This document shows, in pieces, positions 6,695 through 8,197 of a DNA stretch of 8,197 bases. Position 1 is the first letter of the stretch. The number at the start of each line of letters is the position of its first letter. The notes beneath the pieces were generated by a model, which searched no databases, was not told the origin of the DNA, and was given only the letters and a program-made list of their open reading frames with translations. Location: positions 1-8,197 of the forward strand of contig JAJRVC010000614.1 in assembly GCA_024277475.1 (NCBI GenBank), read 5' to 3'. A program made the position numbers and the translations under genes. Origin of the DNA: Deltaproteobacteria bacterium (lineage in GTDB: Bacteria > Desulfobacterota > Desulfobacteria > Desulfobacterales > JAFDCJ01).

Positions 6695-8197
6695 AGCGGT
6701 GATCCCCTATAAGTTTGGGCTTTGGCCGAAATGACGCCACAACTCCCAGCAGTTCATCGACCATGCTTTCGTCCGTAAAGACCCCGTCCAGTCCCTCGCT
6801 GTGTATCGTGGTAAAAGGCGGTTCGTAAAGATCTTCAATTTCAATGACGCCGTATCGGCTGATATGGTTTTTGAGCAGATTCAGAAAGCTGACCTGGTTG
6901 GCGCTGAGTTTGGGGTGGGCTGAAATAAAAGCCGCAAAACGGGAATTTACGGCGCCGGCATCCATACCGATGATACTGCGGATGGCAAAATCGAGCGGAC
7001 CGGCGGTTTCCTCGAAAAAATCCCGCAAAAGCTCCTGATCCACATCAGGACTTTGGGTGAGCACCAGGGAAGTGAGAGCATTCAGATCCGTCTTGGAAAC
7101 AGGCTCGCCGGCTTTTATCTTCTGCAGGGTGGGGTTCTCAGCGAAGATTTTCAGCAGGGCAGCCTGAACCTGTTTGCGGTATCCGGGCATGTCTGCACAC
7201 TTCAGGCGGGTCGGCAGGCGCTGGTATTGTTCCTGCCCGTCATGGATGTCGATAAATTTAGGTTGGGGCGGGGCATAGGTGATTTTGGCGGCATATTTCA
7301 TAATACCACGAAGCGCTTTGCGAACCTTTTCCAGTTCCCGGATCGTCACGGAAGTCCAGAATTCCGGGCTTTTGACCATTCTGATCACATCGGCTTTGTC
7401 GCGAACCGGGTTCAAATGCATCTGGAGGCGGCCGATCTGATCGAGAACCTGGGCCTTAAAATCGTCAAAACGCCCTGATTTGTTAATCAATTCAACCTGA
7501 AAAGCGGTTATCAGCAGATCAAAACGATAGGCTTCCACCTGGCCGCGAATATCGGCCCATTGCATCAGCGGGGCCATCTGTGTTCTAAGGATTTGTTCAC
7601 TGACCGGATCGAATCGGCGCAGAACTTCCAGCTTGGCAACCGATCTTTTTTCACGCCATTTTTCGCGAACGCTGATGGTATCTTCCGACAAGCGCTCAAG
7701 GTCTTGCCTGATGTGTGGGACGACCCGGTCGAAAGTCTCAGGTTCACTCTGATCAAGAGCCGTTCGGGCCAGGTCCAGCCGCACTTCAAAAAGCTGCTGC
7801 ATCAGTGATTTGTTGACCGCAGGTTCTGCTTTTTTGTACTGTTTATCGAAGAATTCAAAATTGCCCCAGTGATCGAAGATCCTGAAATAGGTCTTGTCCC
7901 TGCCGGGGCCGAAGAGATCCGGACAGAGACGGGTACCACGGCCGATCATCTGTTCGAATTTGACCAAAGATCGGATCGGCTTGGCAAACACCAGATTGAC
8001 AATTTCGGGTACGTCGATACCGGTATCGAGCATGTCTACCGATATGGCAATCCGCGGATCGCTGTCTTTAGCACTTTTGAAATCATCGATCAGCTGCTCG
8101 GCGCGGGGATCATAGTTGTCAATCACCCGGCAAAACTTTCCGCCATATTGGGGAAACAACTCGTTGAACACTTCAGCCATAAGAACCGCATGGTTAT
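6681..8197 (-). CDS. hsdR: Type I restriction subunit HsdR, C-terminal part (5' end missing)
   Basis: The frame is open from the right edge to the stop at 6683-6681 and gives 504 residues. The ATG at 8180 is internal, because the frame continues upstream (NHAVL) in the style of the HsdR helicase. The visible part holds the second RecA lobe of the SF2 translocase: FCRVIDNYDPRAEQLIDDF; motif V IAISVDMLDTGIDVPEI (about 8048-7998); and motif VI KFEQMIGRGTRL (about 7961-7926). The remainder resembles the EcoEI_R_C-type C-terminal domain that contacts the methylase core, with long helical segments and a closing LYEPPFTTIHSEGLDGVF. This places it nearest the type IB (EcoEI-like) group. The N-terminal PD-(D/E)XK nuclease and Walker A/B motifs must lie outside the window. 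The role is ATP-driven DNA translocation and cleavage of unmethylated DNA. The gene overlaps the next gene by 14 bases. The family call is very secure. Confidence -1.
   Translation of the reverse strand, partial: NHAVLMAEVFNELFPQYGGKFCRVIDNYDPRAEQLIDDFKSAKDSDPRIAISVDMLDTGIDVPEIVNLVFAKPIRSLVKFEQMIGRGTRLCPDLFGPGRDKTYFRIFDHWGNFEFFDKQYKKAEPAVNKSLMQQLFEVRLDLARTALDQSEPETFDRVVPHIRQDLERLSEDTISVREKWREKRSVAKLEVLRRFDPVSEQILRTQMAPLMQWADIRGQVEAYRFDLLITAFQVELINKSGRFDDFKAQVLDQIGRLQMHLNPVRDKADVIRMVKSPEFWTSVTIRELEKVRKALRGIMKYAAKITYAPPQPKFIDIHDGQEQYQRLPTRLKCADMPGYRKQVQAALLKIFAENPTLQKIKAGEPVSKTDLNALTSLVLTQSPDVDQELLRDFFEETAGPLDFAIRSIIGMDAGAVNSRFAAFISAHPKLSANQVSFLNLLKNHISRYGVIEIEDLYEPPFTTIHSEGLDGVFTDESMVDELLGVVASFRPKPKLIGDHRYGSV
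6704..6708 (-). promoter_or_regulatory. Ribosome-binding site of the AlbA_2 gene within hsdR
   Basis: AGGGG on the minus strand, 9 bases before the ATG at 6694 and inside the end of hsdR. It supports the start that overlaps hsdR by 14 bases. Confidence -1.

Noticed and set aside
8178..8180. ATG at 8180 as the hsdR start
   Set aside because: The frame is open upstream to the window edge, and the protein there begins in the middle of the helicase domain, so this methionine is internal.

Overview
All recognisable genes lie on the minus strand, so the locus reads from right to left. It is a type I restriction-modification (RM) operon with three extra genes built into it. In transcription order it holds: the C-terminal part of hsdR (motor/nuclease subunit, cut by the right edge); an AlbA_2/GHKL-type 'Schlafen-like' ATPase or regulator with a C-terminal winged helix; a 166-base gap filled by a 146-base element with perfect terminal inverted repeats; hsdM (adenine methyltransferase); hsdS (specificity subunit); an ABC/SMC-like AAA ATPase with a DUF3696-type C-terminus; and a second, unnamed gene that runs off the left edge.

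The genes are packed tightly. hsdR and the AlbA_2 gene overlap by 14 bases, hsdM and hsdS by ATGA, and hsdS and the ATPase by TGATG. The ATPase and the last gene are 2 bases apart. hsdM-hsdS-ATPase-partner therefore looks like one translationally coupled block. The only non-coding stretch is the inverted-repeat element in front of hsdM, so hsdR plus the AlbA_2 gene and the hsdM block could be expressed separately. No stretch above 300 bases lacks a gene.

The RM enzyme would methylate adenines in a bipartite target read by HsdS and cleave unmodified DNA through HsdR. The ATPase and its partner are not needed for this. They look like a second, hitch-hiking defence or effector module. The AlbA_2 protein sits where accessory 'R-linked' or 'M-linked' genes are known in other type I loci.

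Three things stand out. The AlbA_2 gene carries five perfect copies of an 11-bp repeat between its ATPase and winged-helix domains; 11 is not a multiple of three, so each gain or loss of one copy shifts the frame. The target-recognition parts of hsdS are very AT-rich around a GC-rich central conserved segment, a mosaic that suggests exchange of recognition domains. The left-edge gene carries an IDPYF motif that suggests a phospholipase D-like fold.

The host is a bacterium whose coding DNA is moderately GC-rich outside hsdS. The repeat style and gene flavour are compatible with a Gram-negative such as a Desulfobacterota member, but nothing in the window fixes the taxon.
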